A stretch of 64,000 nucleotides of DNA from Candidatus Methylobacter oryzae (GTDB taxonomy: Bacteria; Pseudomonadota; Gammaproteobacteria; Methylococcales; Methylomonadaceae), in the NCBI GenBank assembly GCA_945861405.1, contig CAMAUL010000002.1, forward strand, positions 47,506 to 111,505. The letters are read 5' to 3'. This document shows, one piece after another, positions 55,458 through 64,000 of this stretch; position 1 is the first letter of the stretch, and each line of letters begins with the position of its first letter. The translations under genes and the position numbers were made by a program. A model generated the notes under the pieces. That model was not told the origin of the DNA, did not search any database, and saw only the letters and a program-made list of their open reading frames with translations.

Positions 55458-57269
55458 ATGTCGGATCTACGCAAAGAAATAATCAATATCCTTGACGGCA
55501 AGCTATTAACGCCACATTTTCAGCCCATTGTTTCATTGACCCAGAAAAGAATCCTGGGCTACGAAGCGCTGATCCGTGGCCCATCCGATAGTGCGCTGCA
55601 TAGCCCGTTTAATTTATTCACCACGGCCGAGCAATTTAATTTAAGCACCCGCCTTGAATTCCTCTGCCGGGAGATAACCATACAACGCTACGCCGATCTG
55701 GGCATTAAAGAAAAGCTGTTTATTAATGCCAGCCCTTTGGTGCTGCTGCAACCGGAATTTAAAAAGGGCGAAACACTCAGATTGCTAGACCAATACGGCG
55801 TTAATCCCCGTTCTGTAATCATTGAATTAACCGAGCACAAGCCCGCCGATAACTACGAAATCATGCGCGCTTCGGCCAAACATTACCGAAGCATGGGCTT
55901 TGAAATCGCCCTCGACGATTTGGGCGCAGGTTATTCCGGGTTAAGGCTATGGGCGGAACTGCTGCCTGAATACGTAAAAATAGACAAGCACTTTATCCAC
56001 GCTCTCCATGACGACCCGGTCAAGCTTAATTTTGTCCGCTCGATCCAAAGTATGGCGGTCTCTCTTAATTGCAACGTCATTGCCGAAGGCATCGAAACCG
56101 AAGAAGAATTTAAAGCCATCGAAAAACTCGGCATTGCCCATGCCCAAGGCTATTATTTTGCCCGGCCAACGGCTATTCCCTTAGAAAAAATAGATAGCTC
56201 GCTGTTTACTATCAACTACGCGAACGATAGCAAAACCGTCCCGTTTAATAACGCCACCACGGCTATCGATATTATCAGAGACATCACGCCTATTTCCGCA
56301 AAAACCATCATCAGCGACGTAATGAACCTGTTCCATCATAACGGCGAACTCACCATGCTGCCGCTGGTTGACGACAATATGGCTTCCGGCATTATTTTTC
56401 GCGACAAGTTCCTTACCAAGCTGTTCTCCAGCCGGTACGGCATCGACCTGCACGGGAAAAACCCGATCAAAACCTTTATCGAAAATACCCCGTTATGCAT
56501 CGATAAGAACATGCCTATCGATTTGGTCAGTAAACAGCTGACCTCACTGATGACCAATGACCCGGCTTTCATCATCACCAGTAACGGCGAATATATGGGC
56601 GTAGGCACCTTGCTGGACTTGCTCGCCGAATTCACCCGCCAGCAAATTGACAGCGCCAAACACGCCAATCCCCTTACCTTATTGCCGGGCAGCGTTCCGA
56701 TCAATAACCAAGTCAACCAACTGCTGGCCAACAAGATACCGTTCAGTTTCGGCTACTTCGATCTGGACAACTTCAAGCCCTTTAACGATGTTTACAGCTA
56801 CGATGCGGGCGACGACATCATCAAGGCCGTTGCCAATACGCTGAGCAATCACATCCCCGCAGAGAGCGGCGTGGTAGGCCATATCGGCGGCGATGATTTT
56901 ATCGTGATTTTTACCTGCGACGACTGGTTAATCCGCTGCGAGAATATACTGGAAACCTTTAAAAATACCGTCCCGGCCTATTACAGCGACAAGGATATTA
57001 AAGCCGGCGGCATTCATACTGAAAACAGGACGGGAGAAAAATGCTTTTTTCCTTTGGTCAGCCTGTCCATCGGCCTAGTGGATTCGGAATCAACCAATCT
57101 ATGCCAGTCTCATGTCGATATAGCCGATTTAGCCTCCGAGGCGAAAAAAATGGCTAAAAAAATCAGCGGCAACAGCCTGTTTATTAACCAACGTATGAGC
57201 GCAAAAAACTCAGAAACATTTCAATCCGCAGTACGAAGTCCAGCTGCCAAACTGCATGCTGTTAATTAA
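55458..57269 (+). CDS. EAL-CBS-GGDEF protein
   Basis: LGYEALIRGP, IALDDLGAGYSGL, VIAEGIETEEEF; CBS-like middle region; C-terminal HIGGDDFIVIF. Confidence 0.88.
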   Translation: MSDLRKEIINILDGKLLTPHFQPIVSLTQKRILGYEALIRGPSDSALHSPFNLFTTAEQFNLSTRLEFLCREITIQRYADLGIKEKLFINASPLVLLQPEFKKGETLRLLDQYGVNPRSVIIELTEHKPADNYEIMRASAKHYRSMGFEIALDDLGAGYSGLRLWAELLPEYVKIDKHFIHALHDDPVKLNFVRSIQSMAVSLNCNVIAEGIETEEEFKAIEKLGIAHAQGYYFARPTAIPLEKIDSSLFTINYANDSKTVPFNNATTAIDIIRDITPISAKTIISDVMNLFHHNGELTMLPLVDDNMASGIIFRDKFLTKLFSSRYGIDLHGKNPIKTFIENTPLCIDKNMPIDLVSKQLTSLMTNDPAFIITSNGEYMGVGTLLDLLAEFTRQQIDSAKHANPLTLLPGSVPINNQVNQLLANKIPFSFGYFDLDNFKPFNDVYSYDAGDDIIKAVANTLSNHIPAESGVVGHIGGDDFIVIFTCDDWLIRCENILETFKNTVPAYYSDKDIKAGGIHTENRTGEKCFFPLVSLSIGLVDSESTNLCQSHVDIADLASEAKKMAKKISGNSLFINQRMSAKNSETFQSAVRSPAAKLHAVN

Positions 57270-57308
57270 GCGTAACTTTAAATTAAACCCCACCTAAAGA
57301 GGTTCATC

Positions 57309-59771
57309 ATGCTTAAAACTATCAGCTTTAAAGCCCGCATACTGCTCGGTTTTCTTTCCATCATTAGCTTGATGATGGTCATTTCCGCATCGAGTTTAAT
57401 TAACTTATCCAACACCGACCGCGACCTGACCGAAATCAACAATACCCTGTTGCCCAATGCCCTGCTGATGGGACAAATGGCGCGCGATATTGTGCTGGTG
57501 CATCAGTTTTTATCCGACGTCTCGGCCTCCCATTCTGCTGCCGGATATGGCGATGCAGAAAAATCCGTTCAAGACTTTAAACAGGGTTTATCGCAGTTCC
57601 GAGAGCATATCGTCGGCAATACCGCAAAGATCAAGGAAGTAGACATACTTGAGGCAAACTTCGACCGGTTTTACCAGGACGGCAAGCGCATGGCCTTAGC
57701 CTATACCGACGAAGGCCTGGAAGCCGGCAATGCAATCATGCAGGACTTCGATCACGAGTCATACAAGCTGTCCTCGCAAATGATCAAGCTCAGGAATGCC
57801 GAGGTCAACGCCGCCAAATTTCACGTCAACAGCATTACCGAAACCACGCATCAGGTATCAGCCGTGTTGTGGACGATGTCGCTGGCAATTATCACCCTGG
57901 CATTGGGCATCGCTTTCTTTTTAACCCGCCATCTGAGCAAACAAATCGGCATCGATCCCCTCTATGCCAAAGGCATCGCCAAGGAAATTGCCGCAGGCGA
58001 TTTGTCCCGGTCTATCCAACTGGATGAGGGCGACAAAGACAGCCTGCTGCATGCGATAAAAAACATGCAACAAAAACTGCTGGCCCGCAGGACGGCGGAA
58101 CATAAAGCGGCGGAAGAAATCCTGCGCATAAAAATGGCCCTGGACAACACCAGCATCGGCATCATGATTGCGGACAACGACCGCAACATCATCTACGTCA
58201 ACAAATCGGTGGTGAACGCATTCGGGAAAATAGAGACAGAAATCCGCAAGCAAATCCCCTCTTTCTCGACTACAGCCCTGGTCGGCAGCAATATGGACGA
58301 CTTTTACCAGAATCCCGAACAAAGAGCGGAATTGCTTGCCGACTTGACTGGTACACACAGTGAAGACCTGCCGCTGGGCGGCCGCACCATGACGATCGTT
58401 GCCAACCCGGTTATCAATCAGCAAGATCAGCGTATCGGCACCGTCACCGAATGGCATGACCGCACCGCCGAAGTCGCCGTGGAAAAAGAAGTGTCCACTA
58501 TCGTGGTTGCGGCCAGTATGGGCGACTTTTCCAAACGCTTTGACATACACGACAAAACCGGCTTTCTGCGTGAACTGGGCGAAGGCCTGAACCAGATGCT
58601 CTACACCAGCGAAACAGGCATTAATGATGTGGTTCGCGTACTTGGTTCGCTATCCCGTGGCGACCTGACCGAAACCATTACCAATTATTATGAAGGCACG
58701 TTCGGGCAACTTAAGGAGAACGCCAACACCACGGTGGCAAAACTAGAAAATATCATCCACCAAATCAAGGACGCCACCGACTGCATCAACAACGGTGCAA
58801 AAGAAATCTCCTCCGGCAACCATGATTTGTCGCGCCGTACCGAATTGCAGGCAGCAAGCCTGGAGGAAACCGCCGCCAGCATCCATCAGCTGACCTCCAC
58901 CGTACAAGCCAATACCGAGAACGCCAAACGGGCCAACCAGCTCAGCATAGACGCTGCCGATATTGCCAGCCAAGGCGGCGTGGTGGTCGGTCAAGTCGTC
59001 AGCACCATGAATGCGATAAAAGCATCTTCGCAAAAAATCGAGGAGATCGTTACAGTGATCGACGACATCGCCTTCCAAACCAACATCCTCGCCTTCAACG
59101 CCTCCATAGAAGCTGCTCACGCCGGAGTGCTGGGACAAGGCTTCGCAGTCGTAGCTGGCGAAGTGCGGAACCTTGCGCAACGCGCCGCAGCATCGGCCGA
59201 AGAAATCAAAACCCTGATTGAAGACTCGGTAGAAAAAATCGACGATGGCAGCAAACTGGCCGCCCAGGCGGGTAAGACCATGGAAGAAATCCTCAACGCC
59301 ATCCATGGCGTCACCGGCATGATGGCGGAAATAACCGCCGCCTCGGTAGAACAAAGCGCCGGCATCGGGCAGGTCAATCTAGCCATCAGCCAAATGGATG
59401 ATATGACCCAACAGAACGCCGCCTTAGTAGAACAAGCCGCTGCCACGGCAGAGTCACTGGAACAGCAAGCGCAAAATCTGGTCGTTACGGTAAGCGGTTT
59501 TAAGATAGATAAAAGCGCTGCCGTAGCCCAGACAATAAGCGGTTTTATCCTAGATGACAAACCGACCCCTGTTTATACAATTGAAGACGCGACCGCCGCA
59601 GCGCCGGAACTCCAACGATTGCGCGATCACCGGGAACACAAAGAACACATCATCTGGGACACCAGCAGCGATGCCCTGTACAGCCTTGAAAATGCTGCAA
59701 CGGCCCAATCGAAGCCTCAACAGATGGCATTTGCTGTTGCTAACGGCGATTGGAATTGGGATGAATTTTAA
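57309..59771 (+). CDS. Methyl-accepting chemotaxis protein
   Basis: N-terminal TM and sensor region, PAS-like segment, MCP domain [38 protein letters not shown]-terminus NWDEF. Confidence 0.94.
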   Translation: MLKTISFKARILLGFLSIISLMMVISASSLINLSNTDRDLTEINNTLLPNALLMGQMARDIVLVHQFLSDVSASHSAAGYGDAEKSVQDFKQGLSQFREHIVGNTAKIKEVDILEANFDRFYQDGKRMALAYTDEGLEAGNAIMQDFDHESYKLSSQMIKLRNAEVNAAKFHVNSITETTHQVSAVLWTMSLAIITLALGIAFFLTRHLSKQIGIDPLYAKGIAKEIAAGDLSRSIQLDEGDKDSLLHAIKNMQQKLLARRTAEHKAAEEILRIKMALDNTSIGIMIADNDRNIIYVNKSVVNAFGKIETEIRKQIPSFSTTALVGSNMDDFYQNPEQRAELLADLTGTHSEDLPLGGRTMTIVANPVINQQDQRIGTVTEWHDRTAEVAVEKEVSTIVVAASMGDFSKRFDIHDKTGFLRELGEGLNQMLYTSETGINDVVRVLGSLSRGDLTETITNYYEGTFGQLKENANTTVAKLENIIHQIKDATDCINNGAKEISSGNHDLSRRTELQAASLEETAASIHQLTSTVQANTENAKRANQLSIDAADIASQGGVVVGQVVSTMNAIKASSQKIEEIVTVIDDIAFQTNILAFNASIEAAHAGVLGQGFAVVAGEVRNLAQRAAASAEEIKTLIEDSVEKIDDGSKLAAQAGKTMEEILNAIHGVTGMMAEITAASVEQSAGIGQVNLAISQMDDMTQQNAALVEQAAATAESLEQQAQNLVVTVSGFKIDKSAAVAQTISGFILDDKPTPVYTIEDATAAAPELQRLRDHREHKEHIIWDTSSDALYSLENAATAQSKPQQMAFAVANGDWNWDEF

Positions 59772-59790
59772 TCATGAAACTAAAAAAATC

Positions 59791-59954
59791 GTAACTATTC
59801 AGCCATCAAACATAATAGAACGCAGATGACGCTGATAATTAAGATCAAATAAGATTTTTCTTGAATTATCTGTGTTCATCATATTCATCTGCGTCGCCTA
59901 GAGGCGCCTACTTTTGGCATCTGCGTTCCATTTTTCTAACTACTGAATAGTTAC
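59791..59954. repeat. Element bounded by GTAACTATTCA...TGAATAGTTAC inverted repeats
   Basis: 11-bp perfect inverted repeats, as at 51476-51674. Confidence 0.6.
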
Positions 59955-59987
59955 CAATTAACCAGCAATTCAACCGGTAAACAACCC

Positions 59988-62876
59988 ATGAAAATGAATA
60001 AGCAAGTAACCGATGTGGAACACCTTCTTACCGACAGTGACTCCATCGTTTCCAACACCAATCTAAAAGGCGTGATCACTTACGTCAACGATGCTTTTAT
60101 TCGTATCAGCGGATATTCCAGGGAAGAACTGATCGGCGTATCGCACAATATAGTGCGCCACCCCGACATGCCGCCCGAAGCCTTTGCGGATTTGTGGCGC
60201 TCGATGAAAGCGGGTCGTCCGTGGACAGGCATCGTCAAGAACCGCTGCAAGAACGGCGATTATTACTGGGTGTTGGCCAATGCCACGCCTATCCATGAAA
60301 ACGATAAGCTGGTCGGTTACATGTCTGTCCGCAGTAAACCTGAGCGCGAACAAATCAAAGCCGCAGATGCGGCTTACCAATTATTCCGCACCGGCAAGGC
60401 CGGCAACCTAAAAATACAAGACGGCAAAGTCGTTAAATCCACCCTGTTTGGGTCATTCAGATTACTCAAGGATTTCAACATCAAATCCCGCCTGATTGCA
60501 ATTATCGGCCTACTCTCGGTATTGTTATTGGTTATCGGCGGCATAGGATTGCTCGGCATGAGCAAGGCCAAAGAAGGCCTGCGTACCGTCTATGAAGACC
60601 GCACCCTGCCGATCAGCCAAATCGCCTCGATTCAAAAACTGCTGCTGACCAATCGGCTGGCTATTACTGCCAGCCTCAACAACCCCACGCCTGACGTGAT
60701 CCAGAAAAATACCGCCGACGTGGAACAGAACATCGGCAAAATCACCCGGCTTTGGGAAGACTATATGTCCACGCAATTAACCGATGTGGAAAAAGTGCTG
60801 GCCGAGCAATTTGCCGAGAACCGTAAATATTTCGTAACGGATGGATTAAAACCGGCTATCGCGGCATTAAAGGCTAATGACCTGATACAGGCCGGTATTG
60901 CAGCAGATAAAGTCAACCGCCTTTACCAGCCGGTCGGCGAGAATATCCAGCAGTTGATGCAATTGCAGCTGGATGTCGCCAAGCAGGAGTATGGTGTCAC
61001 CCAAGCACGGCATGAAACCATCCGCGCCGTTTCCATTGGCTTGATCGCGGCAGGCATTACATTGGTTCTGTGGCTTGGCTTTACGCTGATTCGCATCATC
61101 ATCCGTCCGCTGGAAGCATCCATCGCCCACTTCGGCCAAATTGCCCAAGGCAATTACCATAATGTCATCGAAATAGAACGCCACAATGAAGTCGGCAAAG
61201 TCATGGAAGCCATCAAGTCGATGCAGACCAAACTGGGCTTTGACGTCGCTGAAACCAAACGCGTCTCCGATGAGAGCCTGCGCGTCAAGATTGCGCTGGA
61301 TAACGTCAGCACCGGCGTCATGATTGCGGACAACGACGGCAAGATTATTTATGTCAACAAATCGGTCAGCGACATACTAGGCAAAGCCGAAAAAGGCATC
61401 CGTAAAGATTTGCCGAATTTTTCCGCCGACAAACTGGTCGGCAGCAAGATTGACGGCTTTCATAAAGACCCCGCGCATCAGACAAAATTACTCGCATCCC
61501 TAGCTGGTACCTATACCGCCAGCATGGAACTAGGCGGTCGTTCCATGGTGGTAACGGCCAGCCCGGTCATCAATGAACTAGGGCAGCGTTTGGGTTCGGT
61601 AGCCGAATGGCAGGATCGCACCGCCGAAGTCGCCGTGGAAAAAGAGGTGTCCACCATTGTGGCTGCCGCGATTATCGGCGACTTTAGCAAACGCTTCGCG
61701 TTACAAGGCAAAGAGGGATTCTTGCGCGAACTGGGCGAAGGTCTAAACCAAATGTTAAGCACCAGCGAAACCAGCCTCAATGACGTGGTGCGCGTCCTCG
61801 GTGCCCTCGCCCGGGGCGACCTGACCGAGACCATCACCAATGATTATCAAGGCACTTTCGGTTTACTCAAAGACAGCTCCAATACCACGGTGGAAAAACT
61901 CAAAAACATCATCCATCAAATCAAAGATGCGACCGACTGTATCAACACCGGAGCCAAAGAAATCGCTTCCGGCAACAATGATTTGTCGTACCGCACCGAA
62001 GAGCAAGCCGCCAGTTTGGAAGAAACTGCCGCCAGCATGGAAGAGCTTACCTCTACCGTGCAGCATAATACCGAAAACGCCAAACAGGCCAACCAGCTTG
62101 CTATTGGCGCTGCCGAAATAGCCAGCCAAGGCGGAGTCGTGGTCGGTCAAGTCGTCACCACCATGAATGCAATAAAAGCATCTTCGCATAAAATCGAGGA
62201 GATCATTACGGTGATCGACGACATCGCTTTCCAGACCAATATCCTAGCCTTCAATGCCTCCATACAAGCTGCTCATGCCGGCATACACGGGCAAGGTTTT
62301 GCGGTCGTCGCCAGTGAAGTGCGCAATCTTGCGCAACGCGCTGCCGCATCCGCCGAGGAAATCAAAAGCCTGATTGAAGATTCGGTAGCAAAGATCGATG
62401 ACGGCAGTCAACTGGCCGCTCAGGCAGGCATCACCATGAAAGAAATCCTCGCCGCCATCCATGGCGTCACCGGTATGATGTCGGAAATAACCGCCGCCTC
62501 AGTCGAACAAAGCGCCGGTATCGGGCAGGTCAATCAAGCCATCAGTCAGATGGACGATGTGACCCAGCAAAATGCAGCGCTAGTGGAACAAGCCGCCGCT
62601 GCCGCCGAATCGTTGGAAGAACAAGCGCAAAATCTTGCCGTCACGGTAAGCGGATTTAAAATAGACGATAAACCGGCTAGTCTCGGTACACTTGAAAACT
62701 CCGTCATAGCGCTGCCGGAATTTCACCCGTCGCATCATCATCGGGTACATAAAGAACATGTCATCTGGGACAGCCGAAGAATTAACAACAGCAATGCCTT
62801 GCATAATCATGGCAACGCAGCATCAGACCAACCGCAACTGCTGGCTGTTGCTAATGGCGATTGGGAGGAGTTTTAA
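59988..62876 (+). CDS. Methyl-accepting chemotaxis protein with N-terminal Aer-like PAS
   Basis: Paralogue of 52021-54903; tip [38 protein letters not shown]-terminus DWEEF. Confidence 0.95.
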   Translation: MKMNKQVTDVEHLLTDSDSIVSNTNLKGVITYVNDAFIRISGYSREELIGVSHNIVRHPDMPPEAFADLWRSMKAGRPWTGIVKNRCKNGDYYWVLANATPIHENDKLVGYMSVRSKPEREQIKAADAAYQLFRTGKAGNLKIQDGKVVKSTLFGSFRLLKDFNIKSRLIAIIGLLSVLLLVIGGIGLLGMSKAKEGLRTVYEDRTLPISQIASIQKLLLTNRLAITASLNNPTPDVIQKNTADVEQNIGKITRLWEDYMSTQLTDVEKVLAEQFAENRKYFVTDGLKPAIAALKANDLIQAGIAADKVNRLYQPVGENIQQLMQLQLDVAKQEYGVTQARHETIRAVSIGLIAAGITLVLWLGFTLIRIIIRPLEASIAHFGQIAQGNYHNVIEIERHNEVGKVMEAIKSMQTKLGFDVAETKRVSDESLRVKIALDNVSTGVMIADNDGKIIYVNKSVSDILGKAEKGIRKDLPNFSADKLVGSKIDGFHKDPAHQTKLLASLAGTYTASMELGGRSMVVTASPVINELGQRLGSVAEWQDRTAEVAVEKEVSTIVAAAIIGDFSKRFALQGKEGFLRELGEGLNQMLSTSETSLNDVVRVLGALARGDLTETITNDYQGTFGLLKDSSNTTVEKLKNIIHQIKDATDCINTGAKEIASGNNDLSYRTEEQAASLEETAASMEELTSTVQHNTENAKQANQLAIGAAEIASQGGVVVGQVVTTMNAIKASSHKIEEIITVIDDIAFQTNILAFNASIQAAHAGIHGQGFAVVASEVRNLAQRAAASAEEIKSLIEDSVAKIDDGSQLAAQAGITMKEILAAIHGVTGMMSEITAASVEQSAGIGQVNQAISQMDDVTQQNAALVEQAAAAAESLEEQAQNLAVTVSGFKIDDKPASLGTLENSVIALPEFHPSHHHRVHKEHVIWDSRRINNSNALHNHGNAASDQPQLLAVANGDWEEF

Positions 62877-62878
62877 TC

Positions 62879-64000
62879 ATGAATACTTTATATGCCGATC
62901 AAACTACCGATAACAACCTTATTCCACACGAAAGAGTTATGACAAAAAAACTAAAAAAAACCGTCTCGCACGTCAGGAAAAACCAAAATACCTTAACTAA
63001 AAAGCACAGCAAGACGCTGCAAATATTGCACAAAAATACGGATAAGCTACATATTTTTAACACCCAACTTACCCAGCTGATCAATGCGATTCCAGACACC
63101 ATTCTGCTCAAGGACAGAGAAGGACGCAAACTGATCACCAACAAGCTGACCAAGCGACTTTTTAAACTGCACGATCTGGATTGGTACGGCAAGGCAATCC
63201 CGGCACCTGGAGAAATAGGCCACCAACAAGAACATGGCCTGCTGTCGTTGGAGCAAGGATTACACTTCGCCTTAGAAAAACATCAGCTCAAGCTTCACTA
63301 CCAAATCCAAGTAGACGCAGACCGCCAAGTACTCGGTGCCGAAGCCCTGCTGCGCTGGGAACATCCTCAACACGGGCTGATATTCGCGGATCAATTCATC
63401 TCCCTGGCGGAGCAAACCAACCTGATTCTGCCGATAGGCGCATGGGTGCTAAAAATCGCCTGTAAACAGCTCAAGCTATGGCAGAGCGACCCGCTTAAAA
63501 AGAATTTATCGCTCGCCGTCAACATCAGCCCACGACAATTTAACCAGCCGAACTTCGTAGACCAGCTGCGCCAAGTGCTGGAAAAAACCGGCATCAACGC
63601 CGCGCTGCTTAAACTGGAATTGACCGAAAGCCTGATGTTGCACGACATCGCCAACACCATCGAAAAAATGGAGCAGCTAAAACAGCTCGGCATCCGGTTT
63701 TCAATGGATAATTTCGGCACGGGTTATTCGTCGTTGAGCCATCTAAAGAAACTGCCTATCGACCAGTTAAAGATCGACCAATTTTTGATGCGCGACATCG
63801 CCATCGACAGCAGCGACGCGATGATCGTAAAAACCATCATCGACATGACCCATAAACTGGGCGTCGATGTGGTTGCAGGCGGCGTGGAAACCGAGCAACA
63901 ATTTTCTTGTTTAAAGCAGCTTGGTTGTTCCGCCTATCAAGGTTATTTGTTCGGCAATCCGATGCCGTTGGATGAGTTTGAAAATTTGATTAGCGTAGGT
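62879..64000 (+). CDS. PAS fragment-EAL protein (partial, runs off the window end)
   Basis: Open from ATG 62879 to the window end: INAIPDTILLKDREGRKLITNKLT...GAEALLRWEHP...SMDNFGTGYSSL...VVAGGVETEQQF; not listed as a single ORF in the supplied track. Confidence 0.8.
   Translation, partial: MNTLYADQTTDNNLIPHERVMTKKLKKTVSHVRKNQNTLTKKHSKTLQILHKNTDKLHIFNTQLTQLINAIPDTILLKDREGRKLITNKLTKRLFKLHDLDWYGKAIPAPGEIGHQQEHGLLSLEQGLHFALEKHQLKLHYQIQVDADRQVLGAEALLRWEHPQHGLIFADQFISLAEQTNLILPIGAWVLKIACKQLKLWQSDPLKKNLSLAVNISPRQFNQPNFVDQLRQVLEKTGINAALLKLELTESLMLHDIANTIEKMEQLKQLGIRFSMDNFGTGYSSLSHLKKLPIDQLKIDQFLMRDIAIDSSDAMIVKTIIDMTHKLGVDVVAGGVETEQQFSCLKQLGCSAYQGYLFGNPMPLDEFENLISVG

Noticed and set aside
57921-58550. 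209-aa minus-strand ORF in a chemoreceptor gene
   Set aside because: Antisense shadow of the MCP coding sequence.

Overview
The 64 kb window looks like a gammaproteobacterial chromosome, possibly a methanotroph or other Methylococcales (low-confidence inference from gene content). It has three blocks. (1) About 0.7-31 kb: a metal/siderophore-uptake island. It holds one OprC-like (copper-type) TonB-dependent receptor (TBDT) and four sets of ECF sigma (FecI-like) + FecR anti-sigma + STN-TBDT, with two PepSY transmembrane proteins and four toxin-antitoxin modules (XRE/RelE-like, MntA/HepT, BrnT/BrnA, HigB/HigA) at the set boundaries. The island also carries decayed cassette fragments, segmental duplications and many repeats. 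(2) About 31-46 kb: TonB-ExbB-ExbD, a three-gene RND efflux operon, a stand-alone M41-like metallopeptidase, an IHF/HU protein, a SmbP-like His-rich protein, an amidohydrolase, a TBDT and an AraC/PchR-like regulator. (3) About 47-64 kb: a signalling island with a hemerythrin-LuxR protein, hemerythrin-PAS-GGDEF-EAL, ferredoxin, three chemoreceptors, EAL-CBS-GGDEF and a partial PAS-EAL protein. The most interesting non-coding signals are: (a) a recurring 13-16 nt motif (TGTGTGATATGCCGCA and its inverse) about 125-170 bp upstream of four ECF sigma genes and the AraC gene, with a weaker copy near the IHF-like gene; (b) a reiterated ECF-type promoter-like sequence (GGTGAGGATTT-N13-CGTCTTATA); (c) a nested perfect palindrome inserted in frame inside the RND permease gene; (d) fragments of lost TBDT and PepSY genes. 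No tRNA, rRNA or CRISPR array was recognised. All calls come from reading the sequence and the ORF track; no searches were run.
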